DNA of 64,000 nucleotides from Elgaria multicarinata webbii (lineage: Eukaryota > Chordata > Lepidosauria > Squamata > Anguidae): the NCBI RefSeq assembly GCF_023053635.1, contig NC_086178.1, forward strand, positions 48,320,726 through 48,384,725, given 5' to 3'. Positions 22,441 through 32,815 of the stretch are shown piece after piece. Within the stretch, counting starts at the first letter, position 1, and each line of letters starts with the position of its first letter. The notes beneath the pieces were generated by a model, which worked only from the letters and a program-made list of their open reading frames with translations, had not been told where the DNA came from and made no database searches. The position numbers and the translations under genes are program-made.

Positions 22441-23022
22441 TGGAGCAAAGGAAGGGACCTGGCCACCTTTACAAAAGAAATTAGTTAAAATGATTGTTCA
22501 TCTGCCCACCCTTTGAAACAAGCAAAACAAACTTTCCCTCCTCCCCACCTGTAAACCTTTCCCCAGCCAAGGGACAGCAACAGTCTCAGCCCATGCGCTC
22601 CCTCCTGCTTCCTACAAACGGTGTCCCTTCCTTGGAGTTTGTTTAATATGATCTTAGGGGAAAGTATAGTGTGTTGTTTTATCGTAATTGTGTGGTTTCA
22701 GGCTGCTGTACTATTGTATTTGCGCAGAAATAAAGAAATATTTTTTTAAAATAAAAAAATTAACTGCAGGGGACAGGAGAATGTAGGGGGCGGGGCAGGA
22801 GATTTCGCCAGCATAGTAGCGCTCCAGGTGAAAAGATACATGAGATGCAACAACGCACAGACGTGAAAGTGCCCAGTGCTTGACTTGCTAAGGAAACGGA
22901 GGGGGAAACCATGGTTGAAAACCAGATAAAAACAGTAGGTGTGATGGAGCTCCTAGTCCTGATGGTGTCAGGATGCAGATCAAAGCTCAATTCTTACTAA
23001 TGTGTGTCTTGTTGATTTGTTC

Positions 23023-23862
23023 TCAAAAGGTCCTGCGGTTGTGTAATTTTGGCAAGTGAGCTGGGTTTCTGAACTTCAACAGTTTGTTGTGGAACTGTTT
23101 CCTATACAGGAGTCTACTGTATTGAAGTTCAGGGGTCACCAAACGCCGGCACATCCCCCTTGTTGCCTTATCCAGCCCAGGTTTCAAGTTATAGCCTAGG
23201 ATTTGTGCCTTGCCATACTGCAGCGGTGCCAAGTCCTGGTCTCTAATGCTCATTGGGACTACGCTGCTCCCTTCCTGAAGACAAACCTTTGCCAGCTCTT
23301 CCCGCTTCTGCTGCAAGGCCCTCACTTCCTGCCGCATGTGCTCCCGGCCAATGTGCCAGTCTATCTTTTCCCAGAATGTCCTGTTGAAATGCACATAAAG
23401 CTCCCAGTCTAGCTTATTCCAGCTCTTTATCTTTTCTGTGGTTCCTTCTGAAAGATGGACCTTGGTGCTATGGTGTCTGCTGTTGAGAGGGAAGGAGACA
23501 ACATCCTCCAAGTCCCAGCACAAAGCCTTCTTCAGCAGTACCATGGACTCGTCGAAGTACTCTGAGATCAGGAGAAGGTCAAATTGCGCCTCGATGGTGT
23601 GCAGCATGAGTTGGACGTGTTTTGCCGAGAAGTTCCCATTGTGGTTATATCCAAAATCGAACGTCATCAGGTTTTTGGCATAATGGCTATCCTGGGCAGA
23701 GGCATTGTAAAACTGGGAAGCCTGATTGAGAAATTCCTCCAGGTTCCTGGCTTTGGCGAACGGGGACATCATTTTGTAATAGGTGAATGAAGATTCCATG
23801 AGATCAACAGGATTCCGGAGGATAGCAAAGTAAAAGGTAGATTTTGGCATCACTCTGGCAAC
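23023..23862 (-). CDS. GAL3ST2: GAL3ST2-like last coding exon
   Basis: 279 codons plus stop, behind acceptor CTATTCCCAG. It begins VARVMPKSTFYF and holds the 3'-phosphosulfate-binding LRNPV motif, the YAKNLMTFDFGY block and the ILGYNL ... PELQY end. It runs to NRRTF and TGA. Confidence 0.9.
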   Translation of the reverse strand, partial: VARVMPKSTFYFAILRNPVDLMESSFTYYKMMSPFAKARNLEEFLNQASQFYNASAQDSHYAKNLMTFDFGYNHNGNFSAKHVQLMLHTIEAQFDLLLISEYFDESMVLLKKALCWDLEDVVSFPLNSRHHSTKVHLSEGTTEKIKSWNKLDWELYVHFNRTFWEKIDWHIGREHMRQEVRALQQKREELAKVCLQEGSSVVPMSIRDQDLAPLQYGKAQILGYNLKPGLDKATRGMCRRLVTPELQYSRLLYRKQFHNKLLKFRNPAHLPKLHNRRTF

Positions 23863-26800
23863 CTGGGAATAGGAACAGAGTGGGGGTGAGGGGTGGAGAT
23901 AATCTGAGTCACAAAATTCACCTGTTTCCACTTCTCCACTTTGTTTTTGGCACAACACACTACTCTTGCAACACACCATTAAGTGCAGGAAATGATCACG
24001 TATGCTTCCCCATGTACCTCAACTATTTCCTCTCCCTTTTTCTCTCTTGTGTTGTTATCTAGACTGTAACCCTTTGGGCCAGGGACTTGTCCTCTCATCC
24101 TTATGAAAATGTCATGCATGTGGATGACACCAGATCAGGATTATTAAATAGTGACAGGAATTGAAAACTTTGCGTTCTATTTATAATTTATTACTTCTTT
24201 TATTATTATTAACATTCATATACCGCCTTATCTGCTAACAAACAAACAAACTCATCAAAGCAGTAGATAAAAAATTTAAACAATAAAACCTTGCAACAAC
24301 GGCATAGTGGCTAAAGTGTTGGACTGGGAGTTGGGAGATCTGGATTCTAGTCCCCACTCGGCCATGGAAACCCACTGGGTGACTTTGGGCCAGTCACAGA
24401 CTCTCAGCCCAACCTACCTCACAGGGTTGTTGTTGTGAGGATAAAATGGAGAGGAGGAGGATTATGTACGCTGCCTTGGGTTCTTTGGAGGAAAAAAGGC
24501 GGGATATAAATGCAATAATAAATCAATAATCAGTAATAAAAATGACAACATTAAAAAGAGTTAACATGTTAAAATTACCAGTTTTATATCTTGCCTTTCT
24601 GTCAAAAAGGCTATTCAAAGCATCTGACACTAGGAGATCATCTATGTTCTAAACATACACCGACTTGTTTAAATTACCATTTAAACTACAGTGATCCAAT
24701 TGGGAAAATATATAGGTGCCTTAGGTGTTACTCTGAGACAGACTTCCCTAAATTGGTGCCGTACAGATGTGTTGAACTACAAACCCATCATCCCCAGCCA
24801 TTGGCTGGAGATTATATAGGTTGTAGTCCAACACATTTGGAGGGCACCAGGTTGGGGAAGGCTGCTCTGAGGTGTGTTTCTTAAATTTACCTTCTGTCCT
24901 ACAGATAGTTCTGGTATTTCAGTTTGTTGGTTCTTTCTCCTGTCAGTATGAGGCATGCTATGATTTGGTTACCTTATAATCTGACTCCTAGAATATGGGC
25001 TGGGGACCTCTGCAGGTTTACATTGTTGTGATTCCATCCTGCTTAATATTGGTCACATGCGGCCAAATTCTCCAGATCTGAAAGAGGCATATCCTGCAGC
25101 AAAGTCCTGGTCCTTCTCACCATCCCTTTCAACTCCCAGCACTCCTCCCTCGCCTCTGGGGGCCCCCTTTTCTACAAACAAGGCCAGCCCAAGACATTTT
25201 GCTGCCTGAGGCAAAGGACAGATTCCCCCCTCCCCCCCCCAACAAAAAAACAGGGCTTAGGTTTAGTACTGCAGTGGGCTTTGTAGTTTATAGCTAGAAT
25301 TTAATCAGAAGTAGTCTAGAAGAGATTGGGATTATTTAGCTTGTGGGATGTCAGAATCTGTGTGAGTTTATTTCTGTCAGCTTTCTCACAGAGACCTTCC
25401 AGCCTCCCTCCTTGCCAAAGCCAAGCTAGCATAGGGTGACCAACTGTCAGGATTTCCCCGGATTTGTCCTGGTTTTTGTTCTTTCCATGGTGTCAGGGGG
25501 GATTTTCTATCATTTTCAATAATGTCCTGGAATGACACACCTTCCCCTTTAAGGCTGCCATTAGCATGGCAGGAGGGAGTGACATGCTTTCTTGAGGCAC
25601 ATCATTCCCCCACCCCGAGCTCCAATTGAGGTCTTAAAGGGGAAAGTGGGTCATTCCTGGACATTATAGAAAAGGCCCCAATTGGAGTGGATGGTGGTGG
25701 TGCAGAATGAAATCCTTTCCCCTCCTCCACTCCAATCGGGTTCTTTAAAGTGGCGGGGGAATAACGTACTTTCTGCAGGACTCAGAAAGCTGCTTCCCCA
25801 CACGCACACTAGGTGTCCTCTTTTTTGGTTTCCCAAATATGGTCACCCTAAGCTAGCAGGTAAACAGAGAATAAGGTGACTCCCCCACCTCTGCTCTAAA
25901 AACACTGACAAAGATAAACTTACATAGAATCTAACTTTCTGCAAGCTGAATAAGCGATAAACTACAAGGCCCACTGCCGTGCTGAAGCTAGGCCCTGACA
26001 CCCTCCCACCATTCCAAGTACAGAAGCTAACTTGACGAGAAACTGGATTTTACTTCAGCCCTGGCAATGGGACTGTATTTGACTGCACCTGATGGCTTAG
26101 ACGGGTAATTTGGGATTGCAGAGCAAACACAGCTCTGTCCTCCCCACAATTTGCTTACGCTCCCCACATCCAGGCATCTGCTGCCTGAGGTAGCCACTTC
26201 AGTCTACCTAACAGTAGGGGTGGTCCTGCTTCCAAACGCTATACTTTTTCAGAACAATGACAGCTCAGCTCTGGAATTGGAGCAAATAAGAGTTCTGGCT
26301 CTTACCTCTGGCTGAAAGAACCTCATATGATGACACATAATGTGGAAGTGGGAAGCTTTGCCTGGAGCAAATCCTTCCACCATTGCCGTTGTGAAATAAT
26401 TGGGATAGTACAACTGACTGGCGCCATTGGTTGGCAAGGCAAAGGTGAGGTTGTGGGTCTCGCCAAAACGGAACAAGATGTTCATGACAGTGCTGCTGGC
26501 GCTCTTGTGCACTTTCAGAAAAAACACATGGGTCTTGGGTTTGCATGCTGCAGCCGCAACTTGAGAAAAGTCAGAGATGTTTGCTCCAGCTGTTCTTCCA
26601 CTCTTTGGAAGAACCACTTTTCCTGGCTTTCTTGATGCCAACTCAGTTGGCCTTTTGACTTTTAGAGCAACAGAGGCCTGAGACTTAGTCATTGCTGTAC
26701 CATTGGCAGAGCATCTTCTCCCAGGTTCTTGAATACCAGAGGTTTGATCATCTGTAGTGAAGCCCACTGCAGCTTCTGCCAGCCTGATCTGGGAAGTTCC

Positions 26801-27721
26801 AGCCTTTCTTATAGCAACAGGCTTTGTATTGTCCTCAGAGGTCACTGCTACTTGGGCTCTTACAGGGATCTTTTTGGTGCTGTGGTTCAGGTCCTCCAGA
26901 CCTATGGTTATATGGGCAATTGTTCCCCTCTTAATACTCTGTGCAGATGATTTGGGCATGATCTCTTCACTGCTGAAACTGGCATCCAGCTGCTTGATTC
27001 TGTTGAATGCTTTCCTCAGTTTCATGGCATGCCTATTGTCCTCTGCATCCTTTTCTTTCTCCCTGTTCTGTGGGGTGGTGATCTTCTTTTGCACATGTTC
27101 TGAATAAAGGTCAGAAGAGTTTGGACTCATTTGAACCCGGAATTTTTTTTCTTTGGCTCTGCTTTCCTTGAGGTCCAGCTGCTTCAGTTTCAAATCACAC
27201 CTACAATTGCTAAGAAGAAGAGAATATGTATCCTTCAGATATTGACTGTACCACTGTGTCCAAACACTTTCCAAAATCACCTCTGGAGATATCTTATTAT
27301 TAAAATGTAATAATGAAGGAATAGAGGGGGAAACGGTTAAACTCCCCCTCCCTGCCCTGCTGCAAATACAATTATTATCAACCCACCATCAGTGGCTGCT
27401 ATGCATTTTTGAAAACTGTGCACATTAAAACGCAATGACGTACATAATGTCAATGTATTTTTTTTCCTTAAAAGGGTCATTGTCAGGGAGCCAGGTGAAA
27501 TTGAACTGGTGGCAGATTGAAGCAGGCAATTGCCGTCTTTTGGGCAGCTGCATGTGGTGTGTGTGTGTGTGTAATACAAAATGTGTCATCTTGTCCAGGA
27601 CTGAACCTACCTGGTGCACTTGAACTTCTCGACAACTTGGAGTATTGCACAGAGGAGGAAGAGGAGAAAAAGGGCAATCCAGAGCTTTCCCAGTGGGCTG
27701 CTATATCTGAGCTTCCATTTC
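23023..27721 (-). CDS. GAL3ST2: Galactose-3-O-sulfotransferase 2-like (gene span)
   Basis: Exons on -: about 27,721-27,611 (membrane anchor), 27,209-26,306 (stalk plus start of catalytic domain) and 23,862-23,023 (rest of catalytic domain, TGA at 23,025-23,023). Junction phases agree. The enzyme moves sulfate from PAPS to C3 of galactose on glycans in the Golgi. The PAPS 5'-binding motif reads FLKVHKSASSTVMNILFRF and the 3'-binding motif YFAILRNPVDLMESSF; HFNRTFW, ILGYNL and LVTPELQYSRL also fit the family. GAL3ST2 is preferred over GAL3ST1/3/4 by the PELQY and LRNPV segments. The total is at least about 615 residues against 398 in human, owing to a stalk of about 220 residues. The initiating Met was not found. 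Confidence 0.85.
24296..24545 (+). repeat. tRNA-derived SINE
   Basis: A-box-like TAGTGGCTAAAGTGTTGG and B-box-like GGATTCTAGTCCC, then TGGGCCAGTCACAGACTCTC, CAACCTACCTCACAGGG and a GGCGGGATATAAATGCAATA tail. It is the most complete of several copies (35,033 on -; 46,995; 48,385 on -; 51,430). Confidence 0.75.
24747..24865. repeat. Palindromic MITE-like repeat
   Basis: GATGTGTTGAACTACAAACC ... TTGTAGTCCAACACATTTGG with inverted halves; ends GGTTGGGGAAGGCT. Confidence 0.6.
25184..26232. repeat. Old DNA-transposon-like repeat interrupted by a hAT MITE
   Basis: It begins AAGGCCAGCCCAAGACATTT TGCTGCCTGAGGCAAAGG-like and ends TAACAGTAGGGGTGGTCCTG. Parts recur near 19,240 and at 55,620-55,680. The ends are weakly inverted. 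The 419-bp element at 25,432 sits inside it. Confidence 0.45.
25432..25850. mobile_element. hAT-like MITE, 419 bp
   Basis: Ends TAGGGTGACCA ... TGGTCACCCTA are inverted. An exact 8-bp duplication, AGCTAGCA, flanks it (25,424-25,431 and 25,851-25,858). The interior has CCAATTG-rich inverted parts and no ORF. It lies in the GAL3ST2 intron. Confidence 0.85.
26306..27209 (-). CDS. GAL3ST2: GAL3ST2-like stalk and catalytic exon
   Basis: 904 nt behind acceptor CTTCTTCTTAG and ahead of donor GTAAGA. The first roughly 220 codons are a charged, Lys/Ser/Thr/Ala-rich stalk with no recognised domain and several N-x-S/T sites. From about KPKTHVFFLKVHK the sequence is the conserved sulfotransferase start, through HNLTFALP to FFQPE. 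One base completes the codon left by the upstream exon (AG|C), so the join is phase-consistent. Confidence 0.85.
27611..27721 (-). CDS. GAL3ST2: GAL3ST2-like membrane-anchor exon (5' end uncertain)
   Basis: A short frame reads KWKLRYSSPLGKLW then a 17-residue hydrophobic run (IALFLLFLLCAILQVV), as in type II Golgi enzymes, and ends KFKCT plus AG before donor GTAGGT. The frame has no Met, so the start codon must lie in an exon further right; an AAG acceptor candidate behind a pyrimidine tract sits at 27,722-27,723. Confidence 0.65.
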
Positions 27722-27885
27722 CTTACAGGGAGGGAAGGAAAAACATCAGCCTAATCTGGGCTTTTTGATTTCAATAGCATTTTATGCAGAAGGCACAAGT
27801 CTATGGAAGTGGAAGTGAAAAGACTTAAACCAAATGCCAAGCAGACTCAGTCCCCCCCCCCCCCGTTAGCCAAAAGTCACACTTG

Positions 27886-28259
27886 GGGGCTGTCTTCACA
27901 GCGCTGGATTTGCCCTGCCTCCCGGGGCAGTGTTGGCTAATCCTGATGCCAAGGAGAGAGAACAGTTTCTGGGCAGCCATCCAAGTCCCAGAGTTTCCCT
28001 GCCCTGTTCCTGGTGGAAGGTGACCAATCACTGGTCACCTTCCACCAGGCTACACCCCTGGGATGACCCCAGATTGGCCCTGGAGCGACATTGCATGGTG
28101 GAAGCACCGTATCGACTTTGCTCAGTTTGAAAAAGTTTTTTCTAATTGTAGCATCCAGGGGAAGCTCTGCAGTGGCTGCAAAGCTGCGCTTGTGTCATCT
28201 AATCGATGCGGCACAGATCCACAGCCACCCTGGGGCTTTCCCCATGTATAGACAGCCCC
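27886..28259. mobile_element. MITE-like repeat with GGGGCTGTC ends
   Basis: The left end GGGGCTGTCTTCACA and right end TGTATAGACAGCCCC are inverted. Related sequence occurs at 28,590-28,850 and 52,370-52,646. It contains the 18-bp perfect hairpin at 28,009. Confidence 0.5.
28009..28049. repeat. Perfect 18-bp hairpin, 5-base loop
   Basis: CCTGGTGGAAGGTGACCA, loop ATCAC, then the exact complement. It lies within the repeat starting at 27,886. Confidence 0.85.
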
Positions 28260-28265
28260 TTGGAG

Positions 28266-28362
28266 AAGAAAACCATTGCACTCCAGATGTTGTGTACTTC
28301 AACTCCCATCCACCCCATCTGGCATGGCCAATAGTCAGAAATGCTGGGAATTGTAGCCTCCC
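28266..28362. repeat. Palindromic MITE-like repeat
   Basis: GCACTCCAGATGTTGTGTAC ... GGAATTGTAG family words. Confidence 0.45.
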
Positions 28363-28589
28363 ATTAGACATCTCCCATTAGGAGCAACCCAGCGCATTCA
28401 TTATTTCTGACAACATAATATAATGTGCTTTCATTAATTATGGTTTTGCAAAGGTACAACAAAACTTCCAGAGCTCTGAACTGGTTCATCAGCTCAGGAC
28501 ATTTGGAGCCTGCCTTCATGGCACCACTCTGCCGCTAACCCTGCACTTTCGCTGCTGGAAGATGGCAGCAGGTAATCCCAACGAGGGAT

Positions 28590-28850
28590 GCAGCATGGGA
28601 TTTCCAGTGGCCAAGAGGCTCATTGGGCCTGCCCCCTGCCTGGCGACCAATCAGAGGTCGCCTTCCACCTGGGAACACCCCTGGCTTGATGGTGGAGCGA
28701 GGTCAGACAGCAGAAAAGCAGTCGTGACCTTGCTTCAGCGGGAAAAGTCAGGGCGAGTCCCTGATTTTTTCAAAGCGCAGCTTCCTCTGTTTGCCCTGCG
28801 GTGGCTGCGAATCAGCGGCTGTGCTGTATAACCCTGCACTGTGAGTAATC
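28590..28850. repeat. Relative of the 27,886 repeat
   Basis: Shared words GACCAATCAGAGGTCGCC, GAAAAGTCAGGGCGAGTCCC and GGTGGCTGCG match the copy near 52,500. Confidence 0.5.
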
Positions 28851-29052
28851 TTTCTTTACTGCTGTAGCAGGCTTAGGCATGAGTGATTCAGCTTAAGGCT
28901 GCATTATTAAATCCCCCTCATCCCACTGCTGGCAGGGAACTTGTGCCTTTAACAGCTTTATGAGTGGCAGAGATTGAAAAGGTAGTACATCCCTATGACA
29001 AGCCCTGGAAAACATTCTCCAAGGCAAAGCAAGTAACTTTTGCCTCTCTAAA

Positions 29053-29245
29053 GAAAAAGAAACACACCAAACTGTCTAAGCTGTTGTGTACTTCAATTAT
29101 CCTCAACAGGAACACCTTGGAACTATCCAGCATCACTGTGAATTTATCCAGCTGCACACTGAGCCAGGTGGAAGAGCCTGTTCTTTCATGGGGCCAGTCC
29201 TTTTGTCCCACTGAATCAACACACATGATAGATGTGGTGACCTAG
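29053..29245 (+). pseudogene. Penelope-like retroelement coding remnant
   Basis: One frame reads LSSITVNLSSCTLSQVEEPV then LSWGQSFCPT. This recalls the NLSS-x-LT/S ... LLSKGLSFCPTP block upstream of the RT domain in Penelope-like (Neptune/Poseidon) elements. Only about 60 codons remain. Confidence 0.45.
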
Positions 29246-29283
29246 AGGCTTTTTTTCTACTCCTCAGGGAATACTACCACTCT

Positions 29284-29560
29284 AGGGGTGACCAGATGAC
29301 CCGGAAAACCCTGAAGACCTCTGGAAAAACGGGGGTTCTCTGGGGTAACTGGAGCTGGGATCCCTTTTTCCAGGGAAAAGGCCTGGAAAAGACACGTTCC
29401 CATCCTTCAGACCATCCGAGCACCCAGGGTGACCATATTTTGGAAACCAAAATGGAGGACAACATGGTGTGCCCACCAATATGTCCAGCCCCCAAAGGGG
29501 CATGCCCACCCAAACATGACCTTGGTCACATGTCTGATTTTACAGCACACAATTAAGACA
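29284..29560. repeat. hAT-like 'GGGTGACCA' fragments
   Basis: GGGGTGACCAGATGACCC at 29,285 and CAGGGTGACCATATTTTGG at 29,427 match the ends of the 25,432 element in either orientation. No duplication is visible. Confidence 0.4.
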
Positions 29561-29854
29561 AGCCTGTTCTACATAACATCTTAATGTTAAAATTGTTGGA
29601 ATAAAGAACAAGTGAGACATTCAATGTATCTGAAATTAACTTCACTCATTCCTACTTTTGTAGCTTTTGCTGTACTTTGAAGCTTTTGTTATACTCTGTG
29701 TGATACAGTCTCCCCTTCCCTCAAATATCTTTTCTGACTGCAAATCCTTTACTGGATGACCACAGTCTCACCTTTCCTAACATTTAACACTCTTTCCCGA
29801 TCACCTTTCTCATATCCATACTCACAGATTCAGCATACTGCTACCCCTGAACAA

Positions 29855-30365
29855 ATGAAGCAGTTGACGCTCAGTATGCTGAATTTCCCAGGACACACTG
29901 TCAAAGTCCTTATGGTGGCCATTCTTGAACAAAGGAATTTAAAAACAGATATCAATGTGAAATTGCTGAAGTAAAACTCATAAAGAGATGCAAATCTATT
30001 TACTGTGGTTTGAATAGAGAAGATGGTTTTTTGTTTGTTTGATTTAAATCACACGACATATGTCAATCAGCTCTCCATTGCAATGATGTCTGTATTATCA
30101 TACAACAAAGTTTTGTGAATGGTGACTATTGAAGTAACTTTCATTTTTTGTATTTTAATTCTTTCTAACAACACAATCTACACTCCCCACCCCACTCTCC
30201 AGTGTTTGTATATAAATCTGCCAGACCCGAAGTTAACACTTGGTGCATCTGATGAAGTGGGTAGTGTCCACGAAAGCCCAAATGAATGTGTTAGTCTTTA
30301 AAGTACCACAACACTCTTTGTTGTTTTTACTGCAACAGATTAACACGGCTATTCCTCTGGAAATT
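29855..30365 (+). repeat. Reptilian 'AGATTAACACGGCTA' repeat
   Basis: GGACACACTGTCAAAGTCC, CTGATGAAGTGGGTAGTGTC, GTGTTAGTCTTTAAAGTACC and CAGATTAACACGGCTATTCC run in the order known from a very abundant turtle and lizard repeat. Class not assigned. A piece is inverted at 32,425-32,542. Confidence 0.6.
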
Positions 30366-32424
30366 ATCCCTATCACAGCCTCTTGAGCAGCTGTTGAAAT
30401 ACAGGATCCTTGCCGGGGGTGGTGGTGGGGGAAGCATGTGTGTGTGTCAGGCAGCAAACCTGGCTTTCAAATGGCAAAATGGAAAAGATAGCCATGAGCG
30501 CCTTAACACAGGTGAAATATAGGTTATGGCCACTGATCTCATTCTATGCTACTTGGCTTCAGCTGATTGGGTATATCAGTCTTGTATGAGAATAGGTGAA
30601 CACCGTCACTATATAGCAATCCAGAAATGGAGGCAAGCCCATACTTCTTAGTGCCTGCTCACTGCCCAAGTAGCTTGTTAATTTCCTGATTTATTATGAA
30701 AGTCCCTTTGACACATTAATTATTATCCTTGGTGCCAGTGAAAACAAGTTTATTGCAGGTTAGGCAGATACAATTTAGTCTGGTGCCTGAGATTCTGCTA
30801 AACTGAGAAGAGTCAGGAATTATTGCCTAGACTGATGTTGTACAGGGCTTATATTGCACTACACCATTTCCTTTAAAAGTATTAGGACTTGGGAGAGTTT
30901 TAACCTGGAGTGGCTGCCTGGAGGAGCTTGATGATATGACTGGTATGGCCAGTTTCTCCCATTCTCATTGAATTAAATAACATAGCTACTACTAAGTTAG
31001 GCAGGAATGGGTGCTTGTCAAATTGGTCCAAAATCTCACAAAAATGCAAGTGGAAAGCAGAGTTAAGGTGATCATGCATGTGTGCAGCAGTCAGCTACAG
31101 TCATTTATGACAACAAAACCCATGGTATGTACAGATTTATTTTTCTTTTTTTTTAAAAAAATGGTATAAATACAAGAGAGAACAGAATGTGAATTCCAAG
31201 TAAAGTCTCTCCGTCTCTCCCTGTCTCTCCCGGATTGATTTGGCACCGCTGAACTTCTAATACCCAAATCTCAGTTATGAAAATAAATAAAAATCTTGGC
31301 TTTCTAATCACAAGTGGCCTACTTTATTAAATACTAGAACCTCCACAGCACAATGCATTTTATCTTTACAAAGCAAGAGTGCACATTCAAGATTTCTTAA
31401 CAATTAAGGTATAATTAATCCCAAATCAGCATTTCACTTAAAAATATAAAAAGTATATTGCTGGATCAGATCAAGTCCAGTTGTGTGCGGATGTGTAAAT
31501 CAGGTGATCGTCCATTGGAAACTGCAATCTGTCTTCTCTTCCCATCCTTGCACTAGTTTGTGCCAATGGGAACTGTTGAGGGTAAACAAGTCCTAACTGC
31601 CTCTGATGAAGGCAAGGTTTAACCAAAAGGAGGGTTCACTGTGCACGTTAAAAATATATAATAGGAGAAATAGTTTTCCATCACCAACCACCCTAATAGG
31701 CCATCTTCTTACAAACCCTTTAATTCTCCTATTATTTTGTAGTGGAAAATTGCTCTGAAATATTTCCTGGGCTGATTCCCATCCCCCAGCTTCCACAAAC
31801 ATTTCTATCTTTCTTGCATCTTAGTTCTGAGTTTCTATACACTACCATCAACATGATGGCAGTTTGTGTTACAGACACATGGGAGGAATTTACTTGTTAC
31901 CCATTACAAGGCTGTTTTGCAGGAATAAAATGAAGTTGAGGCACTTACTTCATCCAGTGTCTTTTGAGTTTGCACATGGTTGGGTTTACGGAGCACAGAA
32001 AGGGACCTACTGTGCTGAAATCAACCCAGGATGCTCTGAGATAGGAAAACGTATAAAGCAAATATGTTTTCCCTTTCTACTCAGAATAGGTGTATCTGAA
32101 TAATCCCGCCTACCTGGCATGCAGGCTGTGCATGCACAATCTGTATTTCTGATTATGCGAAGGACTTGCCTTATTATCTTGGGACTAACCATTAACTGCC
32201 TGGAATTTGCCACATTATTAATGGAGTGTTATAGTGGGAAATAATGGCTTTGTTGGTTTCCCTGAGAGACTGAAGCCAGGTTAGGTAGGCACAAGCCCAC
32301 ATTACATGACAAAGCTGCAGTACTTACTTCACCACTCATCTGTTCAGCTGCTGCAATCAACTGTGTATGTGATAACACAGAGTGATTCTTGATGTTTTTT
32401 TGTTTGTAAGATGAATAGTGTATT
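30366..32424. other. Intergenic, nothing recognised
   Basis: No repeat family or gene-like ORF in this 2-kb stretch. It is AT-rich and unusually free of transposons for this half of the window. Confidence 0.45.
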
Positions 32425-32542
32425 CATTTATCAGAGAGTAGCTGTGTTAGTCGATTGAAGCAAAACCAACAAAGTGTCTTGTGGCACGTTAAAGACTAAC
32501 ACATTTATTCTAGCATAAGCTTTTGTGGCCCATAGCTCACTT
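32425..32542 (-). repeat. Inverted fragment of the 'AACACGGCTA' repeat
   Basis: AGAGTAGCTGTGTTAGTCG, GTGGCACGTTAAAGACTAAC and CATAAGCTTTTGTGGCCC are the complement of the 3' part of the 29,855 repeat. Confidence 0.6.
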
Positions 32543-32815
32543 CAGGGGTGGGCAATACATGGCATATGGGCTACATGTGGTCCCTGTTTCCCCTATTTAA
32601 CCCTCCCCAAAGGGGAGAAAAAAAGAGTAGAGACATGGTTTGCTTGTTTTCAAGTAAAATTTGTCCATTCCAGCTGCTACCGAGGTTTAGAATGTGACCA
32701 AAAACAACAACAACAACAACCCACAGACATTTTGCCACCATAGTGGGAGTGTGGCCCATGGAGAGTCCGGGGGGTGGGAATTATTCCCTGGGCGACCCAA
32801 AGTTGCCCACCCCTG
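32543..32815. mobile_element. hAT-like MITE with CAGGGGTGGGCAA ends
   Basis: Starts CAGGGGTGGGCAA and ends TTGCCCACCCCTG: a 13-base perfect inverted pair. The length is 273 bp. The flanking 8-mers do not match, so no duplication is claimed. Confidence 0.6.

Noticed and set aside
24296-24360. Possible tRNA gene (A and B boxes)
   Set aside because: No cloverleaf, and followed by a SINE body and tail; it is a tRNA-derived SINE.
28964-29245. A host gene exon
   Set aside because: The NLSS ... FCPT block points to a Penelope-like remnant, and no splice sites frame it.
29855-30365. Possible retrovirus LTR
   Set aside because: No TG...CA ends, no primer-binding site and no matching second copy; it fits a common non-LTR reptile repeat.
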